Positions 37,617 to 46,071 of a stretch of DNA of 64,000 nucleotides are shown one piece after another; the first letter of the stretch is position 1; each line of letters begins with the position of its first letter. The notes under the pieces were generated by a model that made no database searches, was not told the origin of the DNA, and saw nothing but the letters and a program-made list of their open reading frames with translations. The position numbers and the translations under genes are program-made. The DNA is from Bacteroidales bacterium UBA5371 (lineage in GTDB: Bacteria; Bacteroidota; Bacteroidia; Bacteroidales; P3): the NCBI GenBank assembly GCA_002407855.1, contig DHPF01000006.1:124001-188000 (forward strand). Reading direction: 5' to 3'.

Positions 37617-37639
37617 TAAGAGTATTTTAAACACTCTTA
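37617..37639 (-). other. Leader stem-loop of the giant gene
   Basis: TAAGAGT (37617-37623) and ACTCTTA (37633-37639) form a 7-bp stem with a 9-base loop, a few bases after the predicted transcription start. It is weaker than the hairpins at the other two cargo genes. Confidence 0.4.
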
Positions 37640-37648
37640 AACAACCCA

Positions 37649-37680
37649 CAAATGTACGAATAAATCTAATATCCCCCAAA
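37649..37680 (-). promoter_or_regulatory. Promoter TTTG-N20-TACATTTG of the giant gene
   Basis: On the minus strand TTTG (37677-37680) and TACATTTG (37649-37656) are spaced by 20 bases. Transcription should begin about 94 bases before the ATG. Confidence 0.65.
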
Positions 37681-37752
37681 TGTTAATGCGATATTTTCAC
37701 ACATAATAACAACCAAAAAACAGAAAAAGTAAGTGAAATCAAAAAAAAATCT

Positions 37753-37760
37753 TACATTTG
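37753..37760 (+). promoter_or_regulatory. -7 element (TACATTTG) for the small secreted protein
   Basis: TACATTTG fits TAnnTTTG and lies about 60 bases before the ATG at 37822; the -33 region has no TTTG. It is divergent from the giant-gene promoter. Confidence 0.45.
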
Positions 37761-37821
37761 CAGCGTTAAACCGATAAAATCTAAGCAAATATTTGTTGAA
37801 TAATTAATAATAAAATTCAAG

Positions 37822-38256
37822 ATGAAGATACAAAAATTATTACTTTTGGCATTAATATCCCTTGTCTCCAATGTAATTTACGCACAAAGCCCAGAGGAAA
37901 GCTGTCAAATGATTGAAACAGAAATAAAAGACAATATCTATTCGGAGTTTTCTGTAAACTCCAATGGTTATCTTACATATATTTGGAAAGATGAGAAAAG
38001 TAAGTCAGAGACTCTGCTTACGATAGATTTAACAAAGATAACAGTAAGTAAAGATGTCTCACAAAGGGGATATAGAGTATTTCTTAATTGCATAGATGCC
38101 ATAGATTGTATTAACGAAAGAGGCAAGCTTGGTTCCGATGAAACTTATTATGCGGATTTTTCCAAAACCTATCTTCCTGCCAATGACGAAAAAGGAATGA
38201 TAATAATCTATAACCAGATGCTGTTCCTACTCAAATTAGGAAACGCTAACAGATAA
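37822..38256 (+). CDS. Small exported protein, function unknown
   Basis: The 144-residue protein has a signal peptide (MKIQKLLLLALISLVSNVIYAQ). The mature part is a short mixed domain with a Ser-Lys-Thr pattern (WKDEKSKSETLLTIDLTKI) and two Cys-containing segments (LNCIDAIDCINERG). There is no sorting domain or lipobox, so it is probably periplasmic. I do not recognise the family. It is divergent from the giant surface gene but a link is not shown. Confidence 0.7.
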   Translation: MKIQKLLLLALISLVSNVIYAQSPEESCQMIETEIKDNIYSEFSVNSNGYLTYIWKDEKSKSETLLTIDLTKITVSKDVSQRGYRVFLNCIDAIDCINERGKLGSDETYYADFSKTYLPANDEKGMIIIYNQMLFLLKLGNANR

Positions 38257-38345
38257 TCTTTCCAAATCAAAAGATAAGAATTTATAATTAAAAGAGAGTT
38301 TTTTGTAATTTGATTTTAATTTTCCAGAAATAATACTTTGTAAGG

Positions 38346-39455
38346 CTATCCTCTTACATCCATTGCTTGACGCAATCCGCTACCTAAGAGAATGAAGCAA
38401 AGAACTAAAACCATTATAGCCAACCCTGGCAAAATTGCCATATAAGGAGCGTCCAAAATAATATAACCATAGTTCTCCTTTATCATACTACCCCACGAAG
38501 GCATCGGAGGTTGAACTCCTATACCCAAAAAACTTAAACCCGCCTCTTGCAAAATTGCCGTTGCAAAATTAGATGCCGTAATAACCGTTGTGGCTCCAAC
38601 AACATTAGGTAATATATGCTTGATAATTATTCTGGAATCTTTAAATCCTAAGGCTTGGGCTGCTTCAACGAATTCTTTCTCCTTTAAAGATAATATCTGC
38701 CCTCTTACAACCCTTGCAACATCAACCCACATAGTTAGTCCCACCGCCACAAATACCTGCCAAAAACCCTTTCCTAAGGCAAAGGTAATGGCTATAACTA
38801 AAAGTATGGTGGGGATTGACCAAACAACATTTATAAGCCACATCACAAGGTTATCAACCCATTTCCCATAATAGCCTGCAATAGCTCCAAGACTTACTCC
38901 AATAATCAGCGAGATAACAATTGAAATGAAACCCACCGAAAGACTTACCCTTGTGCCAATCATTAACTGAGAAAGCATATCTCTACCATAACGATCGGTG
39001 CCAAGATAATAACGTTGCGATTTTACTTCGTATTTACTCTTTTGCTTGTCTAAACGGATTATTTCTTTTTCAGATGAACTGAGGTTAGAATAAGGCTCTG
39101 CATAGAGATAGTTCTTATCCTCCCAGTGCTTACAGATTGGCTGCGAAGTATAAGGGTTAGGGGTGCCAAAGGCTAAATGTTTGAAAAAATTCTTCTTTTG
39201 AACAGGCACACTATCATATATCCTTAGAAAATCCACCTTAAATAATGGTTTTTGTGCTGCAATCTCTAAATATTGCTGGTTAGAATAGGGGGTCTGGTCA
39301 GGAGTTATGGTGTAGCCCAAAACAGCAATTAAGGTAAAGAAACCAATAATAACCAAGCTAAACATTGCCATCTTGTTTTGTTTTAGTTTCTTCCATACTC
39401 CTTTGTTGGCGGAGTAGTTCTCAAAGTTTTTAGGCTTCCTTTTCAGTAGGGACAT
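38346..39455 (-). CDS. Oligopeptide/dipeptide-type ABC transporter permease (OppC/DppC family)
   Basis: The 369-residue protein starts with a cytosolic basic N-terminus, then a first membrane helix (MFSLVIIGFFTLIAVLGYTI) and a long periplasmic loop. GTDRYGRDMLSQLMIGTRVSL, typical of OppC-type permeases, follows, with five more membrane spans. The EAA loop is EAAQALGFKDSRIIIKHILP. It would pair with an OppB-like permease, ATPases and a binding protein, none of which are in the window, so it may be an orphan permease. It is the last gene of the tgt operon. The periplasmic loop of ~100 residues is longer than usual, a feature seen in some Bacteroidota members. Confidence 0.9.
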   Translation of the reverse strand: MSLLKRKPKNFENYSANKGVWKKLKQNKMAMFSLVIIGFFTLIAVLGYTITPDQTPYSNQQYLEIAAQKPLFKVDFLRIYDSVPVQKKNFFKHLAFGTPNPYTSQPICKHWEDKNYLYAEPYSNLSSSEKEIIRLDKQKSKYEVKSQRYYLGTDRYGRDMLSQLMIGTRVSLSVGFISIVISLIIGVSLGAIAGYYGKWVDNLVMWLINVVWSIPTILLVIAITFALGKGFWQVFVAVGLTMWVDVARVVRGQILSLKEKEFVEAAQALGFKDSRIIIKHILPNVVGATTVITASNFATAILQEAGLSFLGIGVQPPMPSWGSMIKENYGYIILDAPYMAILPGLAIMVLVLCFILLGSGLRQAMDVRG

Positions 39456-39476
39456 TGGGTCTTGACTTTTTTGAGA

Positions 39477-39905
39477 CTAATTATTTGTTGGCTTTATGGT
39501 GTATGCTAAGGCATAGAGCTTGATTTGTTTTATCATTGCAACAAGTCCGTTGCTTCTGGTTGGGGAAAGATGTGTTGATAAGCCTATCTCTTCCACAAAA
39601 TACAAGTCTGAATTATATACATCATCGGGGCTTTGATTATTGAACACCCTTAGCAAAAGCGTAACTATACCTTTTGTGATAACGGCATCACTATCGGCTT
39701 TTATAAACATTTTACCATCTTTTAGCTCTGTACTAACCCAAACTTTTGATTGGCAACCTTTAATTAAATTGCTCTCTTTCTTATCTTTTTCATCAATTAT
39801 TGGGCACTGCCTTCCAAGTTCTATTAAATAATTATACTTATCCATCCAATCCTCAAACATTGAAAATTCTTCAATAATCTGATTTTGCACTTCGTTTATT
39901 GTCAT
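39477..39905 (-). CDS. sufE: SufE-family sulfur acceptor for Fe-S cluster assembly
   Basis: The 142-residue protein is a single SufE domain. The conserved block NLIKGCQSKVWV contains the catalytic Cys (residue 51), preceded by YNYLIELGRQCP. SufE accepts persulfide from the SufS cysteine desulfurase and passes it to the SufBCD scaffold. SufS and SufBCD are not in the window. It lies 26 bases after the GH3-like gene and 21 before the ABC permease on the same strand, so it probably shares the tgt operon transcript. Confidence 0.93.
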   Translation of the reverse strand: MTINEVQNQIIEEFSMFEDWMDKYNYLIELGRQCPIIDEKDKKESNLIKGCQSKVWVSTELKDGKMFIKADSDAVITKGIVTLLLRVFNNQSPDDVYNSDLYFVEEIGLSTHLSPTRSNGLVAMIKQIKLYALAYTIKPTNN

Positions 39906-39931
39906 TGTTCTATTTTGTTTTATATGTGTTT

Positions 39932-41428
39932 TTATTTATTCATAATCTTCAAGAGCTCATCTAAGTATTCTCTTGTGTTGGATAGGCGTGGCACCTTATA
40001 CTGACCACCCAGTTTCCCTTTGTTTTTGAGCCATTGATAAAATGTTCCTTCTGGGGCAATGTTGAGTTGAGGTTTTTGCAAGATTAAATCCTTGTATCTC
40101 TTTGCCTGATAATCGGAGTTAAGCTCTTGTAAAGCAGTGTCCAATAGGTCGGTAAAATTATCTATATCATTAGGGGCTTTCTCAAACTCTATTATCCATT
40201 GATGATAGGAGATTTCGCCCATAAAAGGTCCTGCTGTATATTCGTTGATTATGGCACCTGTCTTATTACAAGCAAGTTCAAGAGCCTTATTAGCATTATC
40301 AGCAATGAGCTCTTCGCCACAAAGATTTATGAAATTCTTAGTCCTTCCAGTGATTTTAAAACGGAAAGGCTTGGTTTCAGTAAACATAATTGTATCTCCA
40401 ATTAAGTATCTCCAAAGACCTCCATTGGTGGAAATAACCATTGCATAGTTTTTATTCTTTTTTACTTTTGAGAGATTTAATATGGTAGGGTGCTCGTTAT
40501 CTATCTCTTCCAAAGGAATAAATTCGTAATAAATACCATAATCTAAAAGAAGGAGCAACGAATCTAAGTCAGTTCTGTCTTGCAAACCAAAGAAACCTTC
40601 CGAAGCATTATAAGTCTCCATATAGTTGATGCCTTGCCCCAAGATGCTATTGTATTGCTGACGATAAGGAGCAAAACTAACCCCTCCGTGAAAATACACT
40701 TCAAGGTTTGGCCACACCTCTTTTAAACTCTTACCCGTATGTTCCATAACCCCCTTCAAAAGTACCAGCATCCACGAAGGAACTCCCGAAAGGCTCACAA
40801 CATTAGAAGTTGATACATCCTTTATCATCTTTTTTAGCTTGCTTTCCCATTCAGCCATAAGTGCAATTTCTTTTCTTGGAGTTCTAAAAAACTCAGCCCA
40901 ATAGGGAAGATTGTCGATAAGTATTGCAGAAACATCTCCAATAAATATATCATTATTATATTCATTCTCTTGTTCCGAACCACCTAAGGCAAGGGAAGTA
41001 CCCGAAAAAACATTGCTATTTTCATGATTATTCACATACAATGCCAGCATATCCTTTCCGCCTTTATAATGACACTCTTGCAAACTCTCCTCACTCACAG
41101 GAATAAATTTACTCTTGCTTGCAGTTGTACCAGAAGACTTAGAAAACCATTTTATCTCACTACACCAAAGCACATTGTCTTCGCCCTTGCGAATTCTCTC
41201 AAAGAAAGGCAGAAGAGAATTATAATCATTCAAAGGAACTCTTTCATTGAAGCTCTCCCATTTCTTTATGGAAGAATAGTCGTAGAATTTTCCCCAAACA
41301 GTGTTTCTTGAAGATGATATAAGCCCTTTGAAGACGTTCTCTTGTGCTTCTAAGGGATTGTTCATAAATTCTTCTATTTGAGGAATTCTGGTCTTAATTA
41401 TTTTGTTTATAAGTTTATTTACTATCAT
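39932..41428 (-). CDS. GH3-family acyl-adenylate-type enzyme
   Basis: The 498-residue protein resembles the GH3 family of plants and bacteria. It has an N-terminal FKGLISSSRNTVWGKFYDYSS stretch, the nucleotide-binding loop WFSKSSGTTASKSKFIPVS and YMETYNASEGFFGLQ, and a C-terminal domain with RFKITGRTKNFINLCGEELI. GH3 enzymes adenylate carboxylic acids and join them to amino acids. The bacterial substrates are unknown, and no plant-hormone role is implied. It sits in the tgt operon between the LptG-type permease and sufE, a conserved-looking but functionally obscure neighbourhood. Confidence 0.9.
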   Translation of the reverse strand: MIVNKLINKIIKTRIPQIEEFMNNPLEAQENVFKGLISSSRNTVWGKFYDYSSIKKWESFNERVPLNDYNSLLPFFERIRKGEDNVLWCSEIKWFSKSSGTTASKSKFIPVSEESLQECHYKGGKDMLALYVNNHENSNVFSGTSLALGGSEQENEYNNDIFIGDVSAILIDNLPYWAEFFRTPRKEIALMAEWESKLKKMIKDVSTSNVVSLSGVPSWMLVLLKGVMEHTGKSLKEVWPNLEVYFHGGVSFAPYRQQYNSILGQGINYMETYNASEGFFGLQDRTDLDSLLLLLDYGIYYEFIPLEEIDNEHPTILNLSKVKKNKNYAMVISTNGGLWRYLIGDTIMFTETKPFRFKITGRTKNFINLCGEELIADNANKALELACNKTGAIINEYTAGPFMGEISYHQWIIEFEKAPNDIDNFTDLLDTALQELNSDYQAKRYKDLILQKPQLNIAPEGTFYQWLKNKGKLGGQYKVPRLSNTREYLDELLKIMNK

Positions 41429-41455
41429 TTACGTCTTTGTTTATAGGCTAAGGTT

Positions 41456-42535
41456 TTATTTAGGAGCTTTTTTCAAAAGATAAATTCCTATAATAAAGAA
41501 AGCAATTATTGGAATCAAAACCGAAATCATTGGATGTAAGTTTCCTTTGGTGGAGAATACAGAGGTTATCTTCATCATCATAATAAAAGTAAAGGCAAGA
41601 GTTATCCCTAATGCGAGATGCATCCCTGTTCCACCCCTTGTTTTACGTGAGGAGAGAGAAACTCCAATAATGGTCAATACAATGAATGCCAAAGGATTGA
41701 AAAGCCTCTGATATTTCTCTATAAGATATGTATTTACTTCCTTTGAGCCCTTAAATCGTTCCTTCTCAATAAACTTGTTCAGCTCCGTAAAGGTCATTGT
41801 CTCAATCTTTGTGGTATAGATATTCAAATCATTAGGAACGAAACCTAAGTCCATTTTCTTGTTTTCTCCCTTTTCTAATTCTTCGTGCAAACCATTTATC
41901 TCTCTAATAGTGTAGTCAATTAGCATCCATTTATGTTCAATGGTGTCGTATTTTATGTTTCTTGCCGAAATCTTCTTCACTATACTATTTTTGTCAAAGG
42001 TCTCTTTTGTGAAACGAATTCCAATATTATGTATGTTGTCAAAGCTCTGAACATAAATTTGATTCTTTTTATCTATCTGGATATGTATGTTATTTGATTG
42101 GTTCTTATAGGGGTTACGCCAGTAGAGTCTTTCAAATTCAATTCTGGGCTTATTAACCTGTGGGATAAGTATATTGGTCAGATATATATTGATAATGCCA
42201 ATGAAAATTGCTGAAATAATAAAAGGTCTCAAAAACCTATGAAAACTTATTCCTGAACTTAAAATGGCAATAATTTCTGTTCTTGCGGCCATTCTTGAAG
42301 TAAGGAAAATAACGGCAATAAAGAAGAAAAGATGACCAAACATATTAACAAAATAAGGAATAAAGTTAAGATAATAAGTAAATATAATTGCATTTATAGG
42401 AGCTTTTCTTTCGAGGAAATCATCTAATTTCTCCGAAATATCAAACACAATAACAATTAAAATAATAAGAGCAATTGCTAAGAAGAAAGCTGCCAATAAT
42501 TGTTTTATGATATATTTATCTAATTTCTTCAACAT
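41456..42535 (-). CDS. LptF/LptG-family (YjgP/YjgQ) permease
   Basis: The 359-residue protein has the LptF/G layout: a first membrane helix (LLAAFFLAIALIILIVIVFDI), two more spans before residue ~120, a large periplasmic beta-jellyroll region (~130-260), and three C-terminal spans ending in a Lys-rich tail (LLKKAPK). LptF and LptG form the membrane part of the LPS export ABC transporter with LptB. It may be LptG or LptF; the distinction is not readable here. It is 7 bases after tgt, as in many Bacteroidota. Confidence 0.88.
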   Translation of the reverse strand: MLKKLDKYIIKQLLAAFFLAIALIILIVIVFDISEKLDDFLERKAPINAIIFTYYLNFIPYFVNMFGHLFFFIAVIFLTSRMAARTEIIAILSSGISFHRFLRPFIISAIFIGIINIYLTNILIPQVNKPRIEFERLYWRNPYKNQSNNIHIQIDKKNQIYVQSFDNIHNIGIRFTKETFDKNSIVKKISARNIKYDTIEHKWMLIDYTIREINGLHEELEKGENKKMDLGFVPNDLNIYTTKIETMTFTELNKFIEKERFKGSKEVNTYLIEKYQRLFNPLAFIVLTIIGVSLSSRKTRGGTGMHLALGITLAFTFIMMMKITSVFSTKGNLHPMISVLIPIIAFFIIGIYLLKKAPK

Positions 42536-42542
42536 AGCCCTG

Positions 42543-43673
42543 TTATAATCTATTGGTGAGTTTTTTTACCATCATATCTTTCCATTTATGGTAGTCGTTA
42601 GCAATTATATGTTCTCTTGCCTGATTAACCAACCATAAATAAAAACTCAAATTATGAAGGCTTGCAATTTGAAGAGCTAAAATTTCATTTGAAACAAATA
42701 AATGTCTTAGATAAGCCTTAGTGTAGAGAGTATCCACAACGCTTGTCCCATTTTCATCAATAGGAGAGAAGTCGTCTTTCCATTTATTGTTTTTCATATT
42801 CATAATACCTTCTGAGGTGAAAAGCATTCCATTGCGTCCATTTCGTGTTGGCATCACGCAATCAAACATATCAATCCCCATACCAATACATTCTAAAATA
42901 TTAGCAGGGGTTCCAACGCCCATCAAATAACGTGGTTTTTCTTTTGGAAGTATTGAACAGCAAAGATTTGTTAATTCATACATATCCTCTATGGGTTCCC
43001 CAACCGAGAGCCCACCAATAGCATTCCCATCACAATTATATGATGCTATTTCCTGGCAACTCTGTTTGCGTAAATCCTTATAAACCGAGCCTTGAACAAT
43101 AGGGAACAAAGTCTGTGAATAACCATAAGGACATTCTGTATTATTAAACTGATTCACACACCTTTTTAGCCAAGCGTGAGTTAAATCCATAGACTTCTTA
43201 GCATAATCTCTTTCACAAGGAAAAGGAGTACACTCATCAAAAGCCATAATTATGTCTGCTCCAATCTTTCTTTGAATATCCATAACATTCTCTGGCGTAA
43301 AGATATGCTTGCTACCATCAATATGAGACGAGAAAACAACACCATTATCAGTTATCTTCCTATTATGTCCTAAGGAATACACCTGATAACCTCCACTATC
43401 GGTTAGCATAGGTTTGTTCCAAGAGTTAAATTTCTGAATACCTCCTGCCTTTTCAATTATATCCAACCCTGGGCGAAGGTATAAGTGATAGGTATTTCCT
43501 AAAATTATTTGAGCCTTAACATCATTTGTCAGCTCATAAGAATGAACAGCCTTAACCGAGCCCACAGTTCCCACAGGCATAAAAATAGGGGTAAGAATCT
43601 CTCCATGATGGGTCTCTATTTTTCCTGCTCTTGCATTACAATCAGTTGATAAAGCGTCAATAGTAAATTTCAT
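42543..43673 (-). CDS. tgt: Queuine/preQ1 tRNA-ribosyltransferase Tgt lacking the zinc cysteines
   Basis: The 376-residue protein has Tgt motifs: MLTDSGGYQVYSLG (active-site Asp), GGLSVGE, and GIDMFDCVMPTRNGRNG with the nucleophile Asp and exchange site. It replaces guanine-34 in GUN anticodons with a queuosine precursor. The C-terminal zinc motif CxCxxC, usually before YTxAYLRHL, is replaced here by text reading GTSVVDTLYTKAYLRHL, although the late His of HNL remains. I believe this is seen in other Bacteroidota Tgt proteins. The ATG at 43673 was preferred because it follows the promoter; upstream in-frame codons precede it. It starts the five-gene operon and pairs with queE in the pathway. 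Confidence 0.93.
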   Translation of the reverse strand: MKFTIDALSTDCNARAGKIETHHGEILTPIFMPVGTVGSVKAVHSYELTNDVKAQIILGNTYHLYLRPGLDIIEKAGGIQKFNSWNKPMLTDSGGYQVYSLGHNRKITDNGVVFSSHIDGSKHIFTPENVMDIQRKIGADIIMAFDECTPFPCERDYAKKSMDLTHAWLKRCVNQFNNTECPYGYSQTLFPIVQGSVYKDLRKQSCQEIASYNCDGNAIGGLSVGEPIEDMYELTNLCCSILPKEKPRYLMGVGTPANILECIGMGIDMFDCVMPTRNGRNGMLFTSEGIMNMKNNKWKDDFSPIDENGTSVVDTLYTKAYLRHLFVSNEILALQIASLHNLSFYLWLVNQAREHIIANDYHKWKDMMVKKLTNRL

Positions 43674-43712
43674 CAAATAGTTATTAACATTAATTGTTCG
43701 GAAATATTTTGA

Positions 43713-43720
43713 CAAAATTA
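43713..43720 (-). promoter_or_regulatory. -7 element (TAATTTTG) for the tgt operon
   Basis: TAATTTTG on the minus strand fits TAnnTTTG and lies 40 bases before the tgt ATG at 43673. The divergent GT2 promoter is just beyond. Confidence 0.5.
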
Positions 43721-43741
43721 CTATTAAAAAGTGAATTTATA

Positions 43742-43749
43742 TAATTTTG
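43742..43749 (+). promoter_or_regulatory. -7 element (TAATTTTG) for the GT2 - ECF sigma operon
   Basis: TAATTTTG fits TAnnTTTG and sits 27 bases before the ATG at 43776. It speaks against the in-frame GTG at 43731 as start. Confidence 0.45.
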
Positions 43750-43775
43750 TTAGGTTTTATATCAAATCAATTTTT

Positions 43776-44900
43776 ATGTTTTTTTATTATCAGTTTGGAA
43801 TTGTGGATTTTGCTTTTGCCGCTGGATTGGGAAGTTTAATAATAATACAACTTATGTATTATATAATTGTATATGGTAAAATAGCATTTTATAAAGGCAA
43901 TAAGAAAGAGAATAAGGACATTCTATCGGTTTCGGTGGTTTTATGTGTGAAAGATGAGGCCTATAATTTAGAGAAACACCTTCCAATAATTCTTGAACAG
44001 GAATACCCCAACTTTGAAGTTGTTGTTGTAAACGATGCCTCAACCGACGAAACAGAATACATACTAAAACTATTGCAAGAAATATATCCTAACCTTAGTG
44101 TGGTCCATCTATACGAGAATATAAATAAATACTTAGGCAAGAAATACCCATTATCTCTGGGAATAAAGTCTGCAAGAAACGAAATAATCCTTTTAACAGA
44201 TGCCGACACCATACCTTTGGGCTATAATTGGATAAGTGAAATGGTTAAAAGCTTCTTTGATAAGAAACAAATAGTATTAGGTTTTAGCAGGCACCAAATC
44301 AAGAAAGGATTTCTCAACTCTTTAATCCATTACGATAGTCAAGTAACGGCAATGAACTATTTGGGCTTAGCCTTAATTGGAAAGCCGTATATGGGAACGG
44401 GTAAAAACTTAGCTTATAGCCGCAAAATGTTCTTTAAAGAGGGAGGCTTTATCTCTCAATACAATATCTCGGTTGGCGACGATGACCTCTTTATCAATAA
44501 GGTTGCAACCAAACAAAATACCTCAGTTTCCATAAATGAAAAATCCATCAACATATCCTCGCCCAAAGAAACTTTCTCCGAATGGATACTAAAAAAGAAA
44601 AAACAATACATATCAAGAAGATACTTTCAATTAAAAGACAAACTAACCACTCTAATTCTTCCATTAACAACCTTATTTCTATATACATTAGCCATAATTA
44701 GCTTAATATTTGGTTTTCCTTGGGAGTATGTAGTTTTGGGTCTAATCATAAAATTCACAATACAAATAATCTATTATTATCGCTCCTCAAAAACACTTGG
44801 AACAAAAAAAATAGCTATTTTTGCTCCATTATTTGAAATTTTGTTTTTGTTTCTAAATACTATTATTCAAATTAATACGTTAATGACAAAAAAGAGGTAG
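43776..44900 (+). CDS. Family 2 glycosyltransferase, membrane anchored
   Basis: The 374-residue protein has an N-terminal membrane helix (VDFAFAAGLGSLIIIQLMYYIIV), a GT2 catalytic domain with SVVLCVKDEAYNLEKHLP, FEVVVVNDASTDETE and TDADTIP (metal-binding DxD), and two to three C-terminal membrane helices. It is the polymerising or decorating type seen with surface polysaccharides. The substrate is unknown. The stop codon is followed directly by the sigma-factor ATG, so they are cotranscribed, a pairing that is not obvious functionally. Confidence 0.9.
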   Translation: MFFYYQFGIVDFAFAAGLGSLIIIQLMYYIIVYGKIAFYKGNKKENKDILSVSVVLCVKDEAYNLEKHLPIILEQEYPNFEVVVVNDASTDETEYILKLLQEIYPNLSVVHLYENINKYLGKKYPLSLGIKSARNEIILLTDADTIPLGYNWISEMVKSFFDKKQIVLGFSRHQIKKGFLNSLIHYDSQVTAMNYLGLALIGKPYMGTGKNLAYSRKMFFKEGGFISQYNISVGDDDLFINKVATKQNTSVSINEKSINISSPKETFSEWILKKKKQYISRRYFQLKDKLTTLILPLTTLFLYTLAIISLIFGFPWEYVVLGLIIKFTIQIIYYYRSSKTLGTKKIAIFAPLFEILFLFLNTIIQINTLMTKKR

Positions 44901-45512
44901 ATGGAATTATCGGACATACAACTAACTGAAAAAGCATTGAGGGACTATAAACTTGTTTGTAGAGCAAGGGATGATGGAGACCAAAAGGCTTATGCTGATT
45001 TGATGACAATCTATCGCGACCCTATCTATTATATGCTTTTGAAGATGACTAATTCTTCTGTTGATGCCGATGATTTAACCATAGAAGCCTTTGGCAAAGC
45101 CTTTAAATCCATTAATCAATATACTCCCGAATATGCTTTTTCCACGTGGTTGTTTCGTATAGCTACCAACAACTGCATAGATTTCATACGCAAACGCCGA
45201 GCACAAATAGTTTCCATAGACAGCATCTATACCAATTCCGATGGAGAAGAGGTTAGCATAAACATAGCCTCAGAGACCTTAGACCCAGAAGAAAAGATAA
45301 TAGAGAAGCAAAAGATACTCCTTATGCGTGAGGTTGTAAGCAGGCTCAAACCACATTATAAGGTCCTTATAGAGTTAAGATATTTTGATGAACTTTCCTA
45401 TGAGGAAATATCCCAAAGATTAGATATTCCATTAGGAACGGTTAAAGCCAAGCTATTTAGAGCAAGAGAAAGCCTCTACAACTTAGTCAAAGACTCGGAA
45501 GATAAGATATAA
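44901..45512 (+). CDS. ECF-type sigma-70 family RNA polymerase sigma factor
   Basis: The 203-residue protein has sigma region 2 (YADLMTIYRDPIYYMLLKMT ... DADDLTIEAFGKAFKSI ... FSTWLFRIATNNCIDFIRKRR) and a region 4 helix-turn-helix (LSYEEISQRLDIPLGTVKAKLFRARESL). No anti-sigma gene adjoins it. It directly follows the GT2 gene. In Bacteroidota one ECF factor, SigP, controls T9SS genes; a link to that role is only a hypothesis here, suggested by the cargo-rich window. The protein looks complete. Confidence 0.94.
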   Translation: MELSDIQLTEKALRDYKLVCRARDDGDQKAYADLMTIYRDPIYYMLLKMTNSSVDADDLTIEAFGKAFKSINQYTPEYAFSTWLFRIATNNCIDFIRKRRAQIVSIDSIYTNSDGEEVSINIASETLDPEEKIIEKQKILLMREVVSRLKPHYKVLIELRYFDELSYEEISQRLDIPLGTVKAKLFRARESLYNLVKDSEDKI

Positions 45513-45524
45513 TTTCCAAAAACA

Positions 45525-46058
45525 ATGTTCCTCCAACCTCTAATCAAAAGTCAAGATACCCTCTTGGCAAAAGAAATTTATCTTTCCTCGTTTCCAAAGG
45601 ACGAAATCAGGAATTATGATTTGGTTGAACAAATGGCAGGAAAAGAGAATTTTGAGTTCTTTGTGGTTTATCTTTCCGAAAAAGAGTCTCAACCCATAGG
45701 GATAATTAGTCTTTGGAGGTTTGAAGAATTTTTATTTATAGAACATTTTGCAATTGAGAAATCCCTAAGAAACAAAGGCTATGGCTCCAAAATAATAACT
45801 AAGGTAGTTCAAGACAATTCCCTTCCCATAATTATAGAAGTAGAGCCTCCCACAACGCAGAAGGCTCTAAAAAGAATTGAATTCTACAAAAAACTTGATT
45901 TCTCTCTCTTAAACTTTTATTATCTTCAACCTGCTTATTCCAAAACGCAAAACCCAATAGAATTGAGGCTAATGACCAATGATAAAGAATGGTTTAAAAC
46001 TCATAATATTGAAAAAGCAGTAAGAGAAATCCATAAAAAAGTCTATAAGGTTTTATAA
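45525..46058 (+). CDS. GNAT-family N-acetyltransferase
   Basis: The 177-residue protein has a GNAT fold pattern: IGIISLWRFEEFLFIEHFAIEKSLRNKGYGSKII carries the acetyl-CoA loop (RNKGYGSKI). IIIEVEPP and KRIEFYKKLDFSLL follow. The substrate is unknown. It lies 12 bases after the sigma factor and ends the operon; the TonB receptor gene converges on it 13 bases away. Confidence 0.87.
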   Translation: MFLQPLIKSQDTLLAKEIYLSSFPKDEIRNYDLVEQMAGKENFEFFVVYLSEKESQPIGIISLWRFEEFLFIEHFAIEKSLRNKGYGSKIITKVVQDNSLPIIIEVEPPTTQKALKRIEFYKKLDFSLLNFYYLQPAYSKTQNPIELRLMTNDKEWFKTHNIEKAVREIHKKVYKVL

Positions 46059-46071
46059 TCCCACTCTTACC

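Noticed and set aside
39932..41428. Plant-derived gene (GH3 auxin-responsive) acquired by transfer
   Set aside because: GH3-like proteins are widespread in Bacteroidota, and the gene fits the operon spacing and base composition of its neighbours.
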